Source: Plastoroseomonas arctica (GTDB lineage Bacteria; Pseudomonadota; Alphaproteobacteria; Acetobacterales; Acetobacteraceae). From it: a stretch of 64,000 nt of DNA. The notes under the pieces were generated by a model, which worked only from the letters and a program-made list of their open reading frames with translations, had not been told where the DNA came from and made no database searches. Made by a program: the position numbers and the translations under genes. The stretch is taken from positions 1-64,000 of the forward strand of contig NZ_JAAEDH010000010.1 in assembly GCF_018128965.1 (NCBI RefSeq), given 5' to 3'. Positions 30,327 through 38,641 of this stretch are shown here, in pieces (positions within the stretch are counted from its first letter, which is position 1; the number at the start of each line of letters is the position of its first letter).

Positions 30327-31727
30327 TCAGGCGGCAGCGACGGCGTCCAGCGGTGCCGGCAGCCGCAGCGTGAAGACGGCACCGCCCTCGGGGGCGTTGT
30401 GCACATCCACGGTGCCGCCATGGGCGAGCACCACCCGCTCCACGATGGACAGGCCGAGCCCCAGCCCGCGACGGCGCACGCTGCCGGCGCGCCAGTAGCG
30501 GCGGAACAGGCTCGCGCGGTCCGCCTCGCGCACGCCGGTGCCGTGGTCGGCGACCTCGATGACGGCGCCGCCATCCTCGTGCGCGGCGACGCGGAGGTCG
30601 ATCGGCGCGCCCGGCGGCGAATGGGCCAACGCATTCTCCAGCAGGTTGCGCAGCGCGCGGCCCATCGCGTCGCCCTCGCCGCGAATCCAGATCGGCTGCG
30701 CCGGTGCGGCGACCCTCAGCGCATGACCCTCGCGCTCGGCGAGCGTTGCGAAGCGCCGGACCGAGGTGTCGGCGAGTGCGACTAGGTCGAACACCTCGTC
30801 GCGCAGCGGCTGGTCGCGGGCGGCGGCGGCGGCTTCCAGCAGGCTGCTCACCAGCTGCGCGAGCTGCTCGACGTCATGTTTCAGCCGTTCGGTTACGGCG
30901 CCGGAATCGAGCAGGTCGAGCTCGGCCAGGAGGATCGCGAGCGGGGTGCGCAGCTCATGGGCGACCTCGGCCGAGAAGCCGCGCTGCCAGGCGAGCGAAT
31001 CATCGAGCCGGTCGAGCGCCCCGTTGACCGCCTCGATGAGCGGCAGCACCTCGGCCGGCATGCGTGCGGTGGCCAGGCGCGGGGCGCCGCCATGGCCGAT
31101 CAGCTCCGCCTCCCGCGCCGCACGGCGCAGTGGGCGCAGCAGCAGCAGAAGCAGGCCGACATTGGCGAGGAAGATCAGCACCGAACCGCCGCCCAGCACC
31201 GCGAGCAACGGTAGAAGGGCCGCAGCCGGGACGTTGTCGAGAACGACGTAGCTGCGGTCCATGTCCTGTGCGACCTGGAGATCCATCGGTCCATCCGGCG
31301 TCGCGATCCGCTCGGTGACGCCCCAGACGAGCGAACCATCCTGGCCCTGCTGGAAATCGCGCTGCACGGTGCCATCCTCCGCCAGCCGCGGCAGCACCTG
31401 CTCGGCGCCGGGCGAGCTCACCAGCCGGCGGCCGCGCGCGTCGATGACCGCATACATCATGGTGCCGCTGGCGGTGTCGAAGCGCTGGGCGATGGCTTCG
31501 GGCAGCGGCCGGCGGAGGCCCGCGACGCCCTCTGCCTCCAGCCGCTGGCGGACCTCGCCGGCGGCGGCGAGGATGCCGCGGCGATGTTCCAGCCACACCA
31601 CCTCGCGCAGGGTGTCCTGCAGGATCGCTCCCCCGAGCAGCAGCGTGCCGAGCCCGACCACGGCGTGCCAGAGCGCGAGGCGCAGGATCAGGCTATGCGT
31701 GCTTTTGGACTTTGGTTCCATCGCCAT
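30327..31727 (-). CDS. Two-component sensor histidine kinase
   Basis: A 466-residue membrane kinase: first helix near LWHAVVGLGTLLLGGAILQ, a periplasmic loop of ~130 residues, second helix LLAVLGGGSVLIFLANVGLL, HAMP linker, then HisKA (FSAEVAHELRTPLAILLAEL, phospho-His in AHELRTP) and HATPase_c (NLLENALAHSPPG, GLGLGLSIVERV). It should sense a periplasmic signal, probably the metal exported by the adjacent pump, and phosphorylate the response regulator encoded divergently. The start at 31727 gives MAMEPKSKST; the open frame upstream runs into the promoter region. The stop lies 9 nt from the convergent adaptor gene. Confidence 0.9.
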   Translation of the reverse strand: MAMEPKSKSTHSLILRLALWHAVVGLGTLLLGGAILQDTLREVVWLEHRRGILAAAGEVRQRLEAEGVAGLRRPLPEAIAQRFDTASGTMMYAVIDARGRRLVSSPGAEQVLPRLAEDGTVQRDFQQGQDGSLVWGVTERIATPDGPMDLQVAQDMDRSYVVLDNVPAAALLPLLAVLGGGSVLIFLANVGLLLLLLRPLRRAAREAELIGHGGAPRLATARMPAEVLPLIEAVNGALDRLDDSLAWQRGFSAEVAHELRTPLAILLAELDLLDSGAVTERLKHDVEQLAQLVSSLLEAAAAARDQPLRDEVFDLVALADTSVRRFATLAEREGHALRVAAPAQPIWIRGEGDAMGRALRNLLENALAHSPPGAPIDLRVAAHEDGGAVIEVADHGTGVREADRASLFRRYWRAGSVRRRGLGLGLSIVERVVLAHGGTVDVHNAPEGGAVFTLRLPAPLDAVAAA

Positions 31728-31820
31728 GGCGCAGCTTAGGGCATCGGCGACGTGAACGGAATCGGGGGCGGCAGCGGCCGTCCGGCACGCTAGTATACCG
31801 CTTTGCAGAGGGAGCTGCCG

Positions 31821-32519
31821 GTGCGGGTGCTGCTGGTCGAGGATAATGACCGTCTGGCGGCGTTGCTCGGTGAAGGGTTGCGCCGCGCCGGCTGGGAGGC
31901 CGAGATGGTGGGCAGCGTCGCCGACGCCGAGGCCGCGCTCGCGACGGGGGAATACGACGCCCTGTTGCTTGACCGCGGCCTGCCCGATGGAGACGGGCTC
32001 GACCTCATCCGCCGTCTGCGCCACCAGCCAAACACGCCGCCCATGCTGCTGATGACCGCGCTCGGCGACGTGGCGGAGGTGTGCAAGGGACTCGACCTCG
32101 GCGCCGATGACTACATGGTCAAGCCGATCACCCTGCGTGAGGTCGTCGCACGGCTGAACGCGGCGCAGCGGCGCGGCACCCGCGTGGCGGTGACCCTGAC
32201 GCTGGGTGCGCTATCCTTCGACCCGGCGTCGCGCGCGCTCACCGTCGCCGGCCGCGCCTTCGAGCCGCCGCGGCGCGAACGCACATTGCTCGAAGCGCTG
32301 CTGCGCGCCATGCCGCGCCCGGTCGCGAAGGAGGCGCTCGAGGCGCGCATGGCGAGTCTCGACCGTGCCGTGCAGCCCAATGCCGTCGAGGTCTATGTGC
32401 ACCGGCTGCGCACGCGGCTGAACGAGGTGCAGGCGGGGGTGGTGATCCACACCGTGCGCGGCCTGGGCTATCGGCTGGACGCAGCGTCCGTTCAGGCGCC
32501 GCCGGCGGAGGCCGGCTGA
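31821..32519 (+). CDS. OmpR-family response regulator
   Basis: A 232-residue regulator with receiver domain (VRVLLVEDNDRLAALLGE; phospho-acceptor Asp51 in LLLDRGLPDGDG; KPITLREVVARL around the switch lysine) and a C-terminal winged helix ending VIHTVRGLGYRLD. The start is the GTG at 31821, preceded by AGGGAG at 31808-31813, not the TTG further upstream. It is transcribed away from its partner kinase across a 93-nt gap, so the two share a promoter region. The likely target is the RND locus, where 11-bp-spaced direct repeats occur. Confidence 0.9.
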   Translation: MRVLLVEDNDRLAALLGEGLRRAGWEAEMVGSVADAEAALATGEYDALLLDRGLPDGDGLDLIRRLRHQPNTPPMLLMTALGDVAEVCKGLDLGADDYMVKPITLREVVARLNAAQRRGTRVAVTLTLGALSFDPASRALTVAGRAFEPPRRERTLLEALLRAMPRPVAKEALEARMASLDRAVQPNAVEVYVHRLRTRLNEVQAGVVIHTVRGLGYRLDAASVQAPPAEAG

Positions 32520-33574
32520 GCCGCGACGGCCCTGCAGCCCGGGCGCTCCACCATCAGCCCGGCGCGTGCCCAGGCGCCCATGCCGCCCGCGATATGCCGC
32601 GTCTGCAGCAACCCGGCATCCTGCGCTGCCTGCACCGCCATCGCGCTGCGCTCACCGAAGGCGCAGTAGAAGAGCAGCGCGCGCCCGGTCGCCGTGGCCA
32701 GGTCGTGCAGCACCCCGCCGGGGCGGAGATTCGCCTGCAGATCGGCGTAGGGCGCGTGCACCGAACCGGGGATCACGCCGTGCTTCGCGCGCTCGGCCTG
32801 CTCGCGCAGATCGACCAGCACGACGCCATGCGCGCCGATCAAGGCCGCGGCTTCCGTCGACCCTATAGCCCAGCCGCGCCGCGCGATCTCCGCCTGCAAC
32901 AGGCCCTGCCGCATGTTGGCCGGCACCGCGACATCCATCATCTTCGGGTTGGGCAGGTGCAGGCCTTCCATGAGCGCGGCGTAGGCTTCCGCGTCGCGCA
33001 CCTGCAGGCGCGGATTGTGCCGCTTCTCCTCGCCGATCGTGCTCACCGTGTCGCCCTTGTAGTCATGCGCGGGGAAGACCAACGTCTCCTCGGGCAGGCG
33101 CATCAGCCTTTGCAGGCTGGCGTATTGCTGGCGCGCATCACCGTTCTGGAAGTCGGTGCGCCCGGTGCCGCGGATCAGCAGCGTGTCGCCGGTGAAGATG
33201 CGGTCGCCCATGATGAAACTGTAGGAATCATCGGTGTGGCCGGGCGTGTAGAGCACATCGAGGCTCAGCCCCTCGACATGCAGCCGGTCGCCTTCGCCGA
33301 TGCGCATGGACACGACATCGACCTGGCTCTGCTCGCCCATCACGGTGATGCAGCGAGTGCGGTCACGCAGCGCGCCGAGGCCGGTGATGTGGTCGGCGTG
33401 CAGATGCGTATCCACCGCCTTCACCAGGCGCAGGTCCAGCTCCTCCATCAGCTTGAGGTAGCGATCCACCTTTTCCAGCACCGGGTCGATGATCAGCGCT
33501 TCGCCGCCATGGCGGCTGGCGAGGAGGTAGCTGTACGTGCCCGAAACGCTGTCGAACAATTGCCGGAAGATCAT
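32492..33574 (-). CDS. Persulfide dioxygenase (ETHE1-like) fused to a rhodanese domain
   Basis: A 360-residue protein with an N-terminal metallo-beta-lactamase fold. The metal motif is [10 protein letters not shown] (His57, His59, Asp61, His62), followed by [19 protein letters not shown] and [17 protein letters not shown]. From about residue 250 there is a rhodanese domain with [15 protein letters not shown], whose active-site cysteine is in YCAFGERS. Such enzymes oxidise glutathione persulfide to sulfite in sulfide detoxification. The ATG at 33574 gives the usual MIFRQLFD start. The 3' end overlaps the convergent response-regulator gene by 28 nt. No sulfide:quinone oxidoreductase lies nearby. 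Confidence 0.9.
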   Translation of the reverse strand: MIFRQLFDSVSGTYSYLLASRHGGEALIIDPVLEKVDRYLKLMEELDLRLVKAVDTHLHADHITGLGALRDRTRCITVMGEQSQVDVVSMRIGEGDRLHVEGLSLDVLYTPGHTDDSYSFIMGDRIFTGDTLLIRGTGRTDFQNGDARQQYASLQRLMRLPEETLVFPAHDYKGDTVSTIGEEKRHNPRLQVRDAEAYAALMEGLHLPNPKMMDVAVPANMRQGLLQAEIARRGWAIGSTEAAALIGAHGVVLVDLREQAERAKHGVIPGSVHAPYADLQANLRPGGVLHDLATATGRALLFYCAFGERSAMAVQAAQDAGLLQTRHIAGGMGAWARAGLMVERPGCRAVAAQPASAGGA

Positions 33575-33762
33575 GCCGCGCCCTCCCGAGGGCAGGTGCC
33601 CCCGGGGGGACTGCCGCGCCAAGTCTAGGCGCCGGTCGCGGCGCGCCGCAACGCATCCCTGGGCGGTGCCGCGCATCCGGCACCATCGCCCGCGTTGCGT
33701 TCCGCCGACGCCGGGGGGATATTTCCCGGCGCGATTGCGCCAAGTCCGGAGGACACACCGCC

Positions 33763-34932
33763 ATGCCGCGCAGCGACACGGGTCTCGATTTCGAACTGGG
33801 CGACACGACCGCCGCGCTGCGCGACATGGTCGCCGATTTCGCAGAGCGCGAGATCGCCCCGCTCGCCGCGGGGATCGATCGCGACAATGAATTTCCCATG
33901 GCCTTGTGGCGCCGCATGGGCGAGCTGGGCCTGCTCGGCGTCACGGTCGAGGAGGAGCATGGCGGCGCCGGGCTCAGCTACCTCGACCATGTCGTGGTGA
34001 TGGAGGAGATCAGCCGCGCTTCGGCCTCGGTGGGCCTGTCCTACGGGGCGCATTCGAACCTCTGCGTAAACCAGATCCGCCGCAACGGCAGCGCCGCGCA
34101 AAAGCGGCGGTATCTGCCGAAGCTGATCAGTGGCGAGCATGTCGGAGCGCTGGCGATGTCGGAGACCGGCGCGGGGTCGGACGTGGTGGGCATGCGCCTG
34201 AGGGCGGAGCTTCGCGGTGACCGCTACATCCTCAATGGCGGCAAGATGTGGATCACCAACGGGCCCGACGCCGATGTGCTGGTGGTCTATGCCAAGACTG
34301 CGCCGGAGGCGGGGTCGCGTGGCATCACCGCCTTCCTGATCGAGCGCGGTTTCGCCGGTTTTTCCACGGGCGCGAAGCTGGACAAACTGGGCATGCGCGG
34401 ATCGAACACCTGCGAGCTGATTTTTTTTGACTGCGAAGTTCCGGCGGAGAATGTGCTCGGCGAAGTGGGTGGCGGCGTCGGCGTGCTGATGAGCGGGCTC
34501 GACTACGAGCGCGCGGTGCTGGCCGGCGGGCCGCTCGGCATCCTGCGCGCCTGCCTGGACCTGGTGCTGCCCTATACGCGGGAGCGCAAGCAGTTCGGTC
34601 GCGCCATCGGCGAGTTCCAGCTCATGCAGGGCAAGCTTGCCGACATGTACACCATCACCAATGCCGCCCGCGCCTATGTCTATGCCGTGGCGCGGGCGTG
34701 TGACCACGGCCGGCCGACGCGCAAGGATGCCGCGGGTGCCATCCTGTTCGCCGCCGAGAAGGCGACCTGGGCGGCGGGGGAGGCCATCCAGGCGCTGGGT
34801 GGCAATGGCTATACCAATGACTACCCGGCCGGCCGGCTGCTGCGCGATGCAAAGCTGTATGAGATCGGCGCAGGGACCTCCGAGATCCGCCGCATGCTCA
34901 TCGGTCGCGAACTTTTTGCCGAGGGCGGCTGA
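33763..34932 (+). CDS. ivd: Isovaleryl-CoA dehydrogenase
   Basis: A 389-residue acyl-CoA dehydrogenase. The flavin and substrate motifs [20 protein letters not shown] and [18 protein letters not shown] are present. The catalytic base is placed in the [15 protein letters not shown] helix (Glu249), as in isovaleryl-CoA dehydrogenases, while the site used by other family members ([12 protein letters not shown]) lacks the glutamate. It oxidises isovaleryl-CoA to 3-methylcrotonyl-CoA in leucine breakdown and passes electrons to EtfAB. The next two genes are the carboxylase subunits of the same pathway, with a 1-nt overlap to mccB, which confirms the assignment. Confidence 0.95.
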   Translation: MPRSDTGLDFELGDTTAALRDMVADFAEREIAPLAAGIDRDNEFPMALWRRMGELGLLGVTVEEEHGGAGLSYLDHVVVMEEISRASASVGLSYGAHSNLCVNQIRRNGSAAQKRRYLPKLISGEHVGALAMSETGAGSDVVGMRLRAELRGDRYILNGGKMWITNGPDADVLVVYAKTAPEAGSRGITAFLIERGFAGFSTGAKLDKLGMRGSNTCELIFFDCEVPAENVLGEVGGGVGVLMSGLDYERAVLAGGPLGILRACLDLVLPYTRERKQFGRAIGEFQLMQGKLADMYTITNAARAYVYAVARACDHGRPTRKDAAGAILFAAEKATWAAGEAIQALGGNGYTNDYPAGRLLRDAKLYEIGAGTSEIRRMLIGRELFAEGG

Positions 34933-36539
34933 TGCCGGTGATCGAGAGCCGCTTCGACGCGGCCGCGCCCGAGAGCGTCGCCAATGCCGAGGCGATGCGG
35001 GCTGTGGTAGCGGATCTGCGCGCGCACGCCGCGCGGGTGGAAGCGGGCGGCGGTGCGGCATCGCGCGAGCGCCATGTCTCACGCGGAAAGCTGCTGCCGC
35101 GCGAACGGGTGCGATTGCTGCTCGACCCGCTCTCACCCTTCCTCGAAATTGGCCAGCTGGCGGCGCACGGAATGTATGAGGATGTGGTGCCCTCGGCCGG
35201 GCTGATCGCGGGGATCGGACGGATCAGCGGGCGCGACTGCATGGTGATCGCCAATGACGCGACGGTGAAGGGCGGCACCTATTTCCCGCTGACGGTGAAG
35301 AAGCATCTCCGCGCGCAGGAGATCGCGGAGCAGAACCGGCTGCCCTGCCTGTACCTGGTCGATTCCGGCGGTGCGAACCTGCCGAACCAGGACGAGGTGT
35401 TCCCAGATCGCGACCATTTCGGCCGCATCTTCTTCAACCAGGCCACGATGTCGGCCAAGGGCATTCCGCAGATCGCCGTGGTGATGGGGTCCTGCACAGC
35501 GGGCGGCGCCTATGTGCCGGCGATGTCGGACGAGACCATCATCGTGCGCGAACAGGGCACCATCTTCCTCGCTGGACCGCCGCTGGTGAAGGCTGCGACC
35601 GGTGAGGTGGTGAGCGCGGAGGCGCTGGGCGGCGCCGATGTCCACACCCGCATCTCCGGCGTCGCCGACCACCTCGCCGAAAGCGACGGCCACGCGCTGG
35701 GCCTCGCGCGCAGCGCGGTGGCGCGGCTGAATGCGGTCGCGCCCACCTGGCCCGCGCCGCTGCCACTACGCCCGCCGCGCTTCGCGGCCGAGGAGCTCTA
35801 CGGCATCATCCCCGCCAACAGCCGCGCATCGTATGACGTGCGGGAGGTGATCGCGCGCATCGTCGACGACAGCGATTTCGACGAGTTCAAGGAACGCTAT
35901 GGCGCGACGCTGGTCTGCGGCTTCGCTCGGATCGAGGGGCACGCGATCGGGATCGTCGCGAACAACGGCGTGCTGTTTTCGGAGAGCGCGCTGAAGGGCG
36001 CGCACTTCATCCAGCTGTGTGCCCAGCGCGGCATCCCGTTGGTCTTCCTGCAGAACATCACCGGCTTCATGGTCGGCCAGAGATACGAGGCCGGCGGAAT
36101 CGCCAAGGATGGCGCGAAGATGGTGACAGCCGTCGCCACTGCTGCCGTGCCGAAATTCACCGTGATCATCGGCGGCAGTTTCGGTGCCGGCAATTACGGC
36201 ATGTGCGGGCGCGCCTTCTCGCCGCGCTTCCTGTGGATGTGGCCCAATGCGCGCATCGGCGTCATGGGCGGCGCGCAGGCGGCAAGCGTGTTGGCAACAC
36301 TGCGGCGCGATGCGCTGGCCGCGCAGGGGCGCGACTGGAGTGCCGAGGACGAGGAAGCCTTCACCGCGCCGATCCGTGCGCAGTATGAGACCCAGGGCCA
36401 CCCCTACTACGCGACCGCGCGTCTGTGGGATGACGGCGTGATCGACCCGGCCGATACACGCCGTGTGCTCGCGCTGGGCCTTGCCGCCGCGCGCAACGCG
36501 CTGCCTGCGGAGACGCGCTTCGGCCTGTTCCGGATGTGA
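34932..36539 (+). CDS. mccB: Methylcrotonyl-CoA carboxylase, carboxyltransferase (beta) subunit
   Basis: A 535-residue carboxyltransferase. Recognisable blocks are [39 protein letters not shown] and [20 protein letters not shown], then [19 protein letters not shown]. It transfers CO2 from biotin to 3-methylcrotonyl-CoA, giving 3-methylglutaconyl-CoA. Neighbours ivd (overlap of 1 nt) and mccA (6 nt gap) distinguish it from propionyl- or acetyl-CoA carboxylase. The hydratase and HMG-CoA lyase of the pathway are not in the window. Confidence 0.95.
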   Translation: MPVIESRFDAAAPESVANAEAMRAVVADLRAHAARVEAGGGAASRERHVSRGKLLPRERVRLLLDPLSPFLEIGQLAAHGMYEDVVPSAGLIAGIGRISGRDCMVIANDATVKGGTYFPLTVKKHLRAQEIAEQNRLPCLYLVDSGGANLPNQDEVFPDRDHFGRIFFNQATMSAKGIPQIAVVMGSCTAGGAYVPAMSDETIIVREQGTIFLAGPPLVKAATGEVVSAEALGGADVHTRISGVADHLAESDGHALGLARSAVARLNAVAPTWPAPLPLRPPRFAAEELYGIIPANSRASYDVREVIARIVDDSDFDEFKERYGATLVCGFARIEGHAIGIVANNGVLFSESALKGAHFIQLCAQRGIPLVFLQNITGFMVGQRYEAGGIAKDGAKMVTAVATAAVPKFTVIIGGSFGAGNYGMCGRAFSPRFLWMWPNARIGVMGGAQAASVLATLRRDALAAQGRDWSAEDEEAFTAPIRAQYETQGHPYYATARLWDDGVIDPADTRRVLALGLAAARNALPAETRFGLFRM

Positions 36540-36544
36540 GGGGG

Positions 36545-38638
36545 ATGTTCACGAAGATCCTCATCGCCAATCGCGGCGAGATCGCCTGCCGCATCATCGC
36601 CACCGCGCGACGGATGGGCATCAAAACCGTCGCCGTCCATTCCGAGGCGGATGCCGGCGCGCTGCATGTGGCGCTGGCCGATGAGGCGATCGCCATCGGG
36701 CCCGCGCCGGCGCGGCAGAGCTACCTCGACATCGCGGCCATCCTCGACGCTGCGCGGCGAACCGGGGCGGAGGCGATCCATCCTGGCTACGGCTTCCTGT
36801 CGGAGAATGCCGATTTCGCCGAAGCCTGCGCGGCCGCCGGCCTGGTCTTCATAGGGCCACCGGCCGGCGCGATCCGCGCGATGGGCTCCAAGGCGGCATC
36901 CAAGGCGCTGATGGAAGCGAGCGGCGTGCCGCTGGTGCCGGGCTACCACGGCGAGGCGCAGGATACGGCCACGCTGGCCGACGCCGCCGCGCGCATCGGC
37001 TACCCGGTGCTGATCAAGGCGAGCGCCGGCGGCGGCGGGCGCGGCATGCGCGTGGTCGAGCGCGCGGAGGATTTCGAAGCGTCCCTGACCAGTGCGCAGC
37101 GCGAGGCGCTCGCGGCCTTCGCCGATGACCGCGTGCTGCTGGAGAAATACCTGGTCCGGCCGCGCCACATCGAGATCCAGGTCTTTGCCGACAGCCACGG
37201 CCGCACCGTGTCGCTGTTCGAGCGCGACTGCTCCATCCAGCGCCGCCACCAGAAGGTGGTGGAGGAAGCGCCCGCACCGGGGATGACGCCGGAATTGCGC
37301 GCGCGCATGGGCGAAGCAGCCGTCGCCGCCGCACACGCGGTCGGCTACGTCGGCGCCGGGACGGTGGAATTCATCGTGCCGGAAGGCACGTCTCATAGAG
37401 GCTTGCCGGAAGGCACGTCCCATGAAGGCTTGCCGGAAGGGACGTCTCATAGAGGCGTGCCGGAAGGCACGTCTCATCAAGGCGTGCCGGGCGGCACGTC
37501 TCACAAAAGAATGCCCGAGGGCGGCGGCAGCTTCCACTTCATGGAGATGAACACCCGGCTGCAGGTGGAGCATCCGGTCACCGAGATGATCACCGGCCTC
37601 GACCTGGTCGAATGGCAGCTGCGCATCGCCGCCGGCGAGGCGCTGCCCGCGGGTGATCTCGCCATCCTTGGTCATGCGATCGAGGTGCGGCTCTGCGCCG
37701 AGGACCCCGCGCGGAATTTCCTGCCCGCCACCGGCACGCTCGCGCATCTGCGTCTGCCGGAGGGCGCGCGCGTCGACACCGGCGTACGGCAGGGCGACAG
37801 CGTCACGCCCTACTACGATTCCCTGCTGGCGAAGATCATCGTCCATGGTGCGGACCGCGCCGAAGCCGTCGCGCGCCTGCGGGCGGCGCTGGCGGATTGC
37901 GAGGCGATCGGTGTCGCGACAAATCTGGACCTGCTGCGCGCCATCGCCGCTCACCCCGAATTCGCGGCCGGCGGCGTCGATACCGGCTTCATCGCGCGGC
38001 ACCTGGACATGCTCACCGCCGGCACGGCCACGCCGTCGCTGCGCGATGCCGCCCGCATTGCGGCGGCGCTGCACGTCGCGTCCGAACTTCAGGCTGGCGC
38101 GCGCACGGGTGATCCCTGGGCCGCGGCCGATGCCTGGCGCATGAACGGCGTGGGCCACCACGCAATCCTGCTGCGCGAGCCGGGCAGCACCGTGGGCACC
38201 ACGCTGCGCCTGCATGCGCGGCCGGATGGCGGTCTTGCCATCGCCGGTGCCGAGGATGCGCGGCTTGGCGATGGCCAGCTCACCCTGGGCGGCCACACGC
38301 GGCCGGCGCTTGTCATCCGCCAGGGCGCCGCGCTGACCGTGGCGCTGGACGGCGGCCGGCATGTGTTCGAGCAGGTCGATCCCCTGGCACCGCCACCACC
38401 CGCGGCCAGCTCCGGCGAGCGCGTCATCGCGCCCATCCCGGGCCGCGTGATCCAGATTCTGGCCGCACCCGGCGACCATGTCGTGAAAGGTGCGACGCTC
38501 CTCGTCATCGAGGCGATGAAGATGGAGATCGCGTTGCGCGCGCCCATCGACGGCATCGTCCTCGCCCTGCGCGCGACCCTCGATGGCATGGTCGCCGAGG
38601 GCGCGGAGGTGGTGACGATCGGCGCCGAACCGGGCTGA
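36545..38638 (+). CDS. mccA: Methylcrotonyl-CoA carboxylase, biotin carboxylase (alpha) subunit with repeat insertion
   Basis: A 697-residue biotin-dependent carboxylase subunit starting MFTKILIANRGEIACRII. It has the ATP-grasp core (IKASAGGGGRGMRVVERAED), the catalytic segment MEMNTRLQVEHPVTEMITG and a C-terminal biotin carrier domain with EAMKMEI (biotinyl Lys659). A GTG at 36536 would add three residues. Between VEFIVPE and GGGSFHFMEMN the protein carries an extra 45 residues: five nonapeptides related to PEGTSHRGL (residues 279-323). Without them the sequence would match the normal loop exactly. The frame is kept, so the enzyme is probably active with an enlarged surface loop, but this is not proven. 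Confidence 0.94.
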   Translation: MFTKILIANRGEIACRIIATARRMGIKTVAVHSEADAGALHVALADEAIAIGPAPARQSYLDIAAILDAARRTGAEAIHPGYGFLSENADFAEACAAAGLVFIGPPAGAIRAMGSKAASKALMEASGVPLVPGYHGEAQDTATLADAAARIGYPVLIKASAGGGGRGMRVVERAEDFEASLTSAQREALAAFADDRVLLEKYLVRPRHIEIQVFADSHGRTVSLFERDCSIQRRHQKVVEEAPAPGMTPELRARMGEAAVAAAHAVGYVGAGTVEFIVPEGTSHRGLPEGTSHEGLPEGTSHRGVPEGTSHQGVPGGTSHKRMPEGGGSFHFMEMNTRLQVEHPVTEMITGLDLVEWQLRIAAGEALPAGDLAILGHAIEVRLCAEDPARNFLPATGTLAHLRLPEGARVDTGVRQGDSVTPYYDSLLAKIIVHGADRAEAVARLRAALADCEAIGVATNLDLLRAIAAHPEFAAGGVDTGFIARHLDMLTAGTATPSLRDAARIAAALHVASELQAGARTGDPWAAADAWRMNGVGHHAILLREPGSTVGTTLRLHARPDGGLAIAGAEDARLGDGQLTLGGHTRPALVIRQGAALTVALDGGRHVFEQVDPLAPPPPAASSGERVIAPIPGRVIQILAAPGDHVVKGATLLVIEAMKMEIALRAPIDGIVLALRATLDGMVAEGAEVVTIGAEPG
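37379..37513 (+). repeat. Five tandem 27-nt repeats inside mccA
   Basis: Five head-to-tail 27-nt units at 37379, 37406, 37433, 37460 and 37487. Units 1 to 4 differ from one another by only a few bases; unit 5 is more diverged. They encode PEGTSHRGL, PEGTSHEGL, PEGTSHRGV, PEGTSHQGV and PGGTSHKRM. Each junction contains the small inverted repeat TGCC-GGAA-GGCA. The length is a multiple of three, so the mccA frame is preserved. The array interrupts a loop of the biotin carboxylase domain that is otherwise strictly conserved, so it is an acquired or expanded element. Confidence 0.93.
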
Positions 38639-38641
38639 GCT

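Noticed and set aside
37000-37600. The mccA repeat array as a CRISPR array
   Set aside because: Units are directly tandem with no unique spacers, lie in frame within a coding region and encode a repeated peptide. No cas genes are near.
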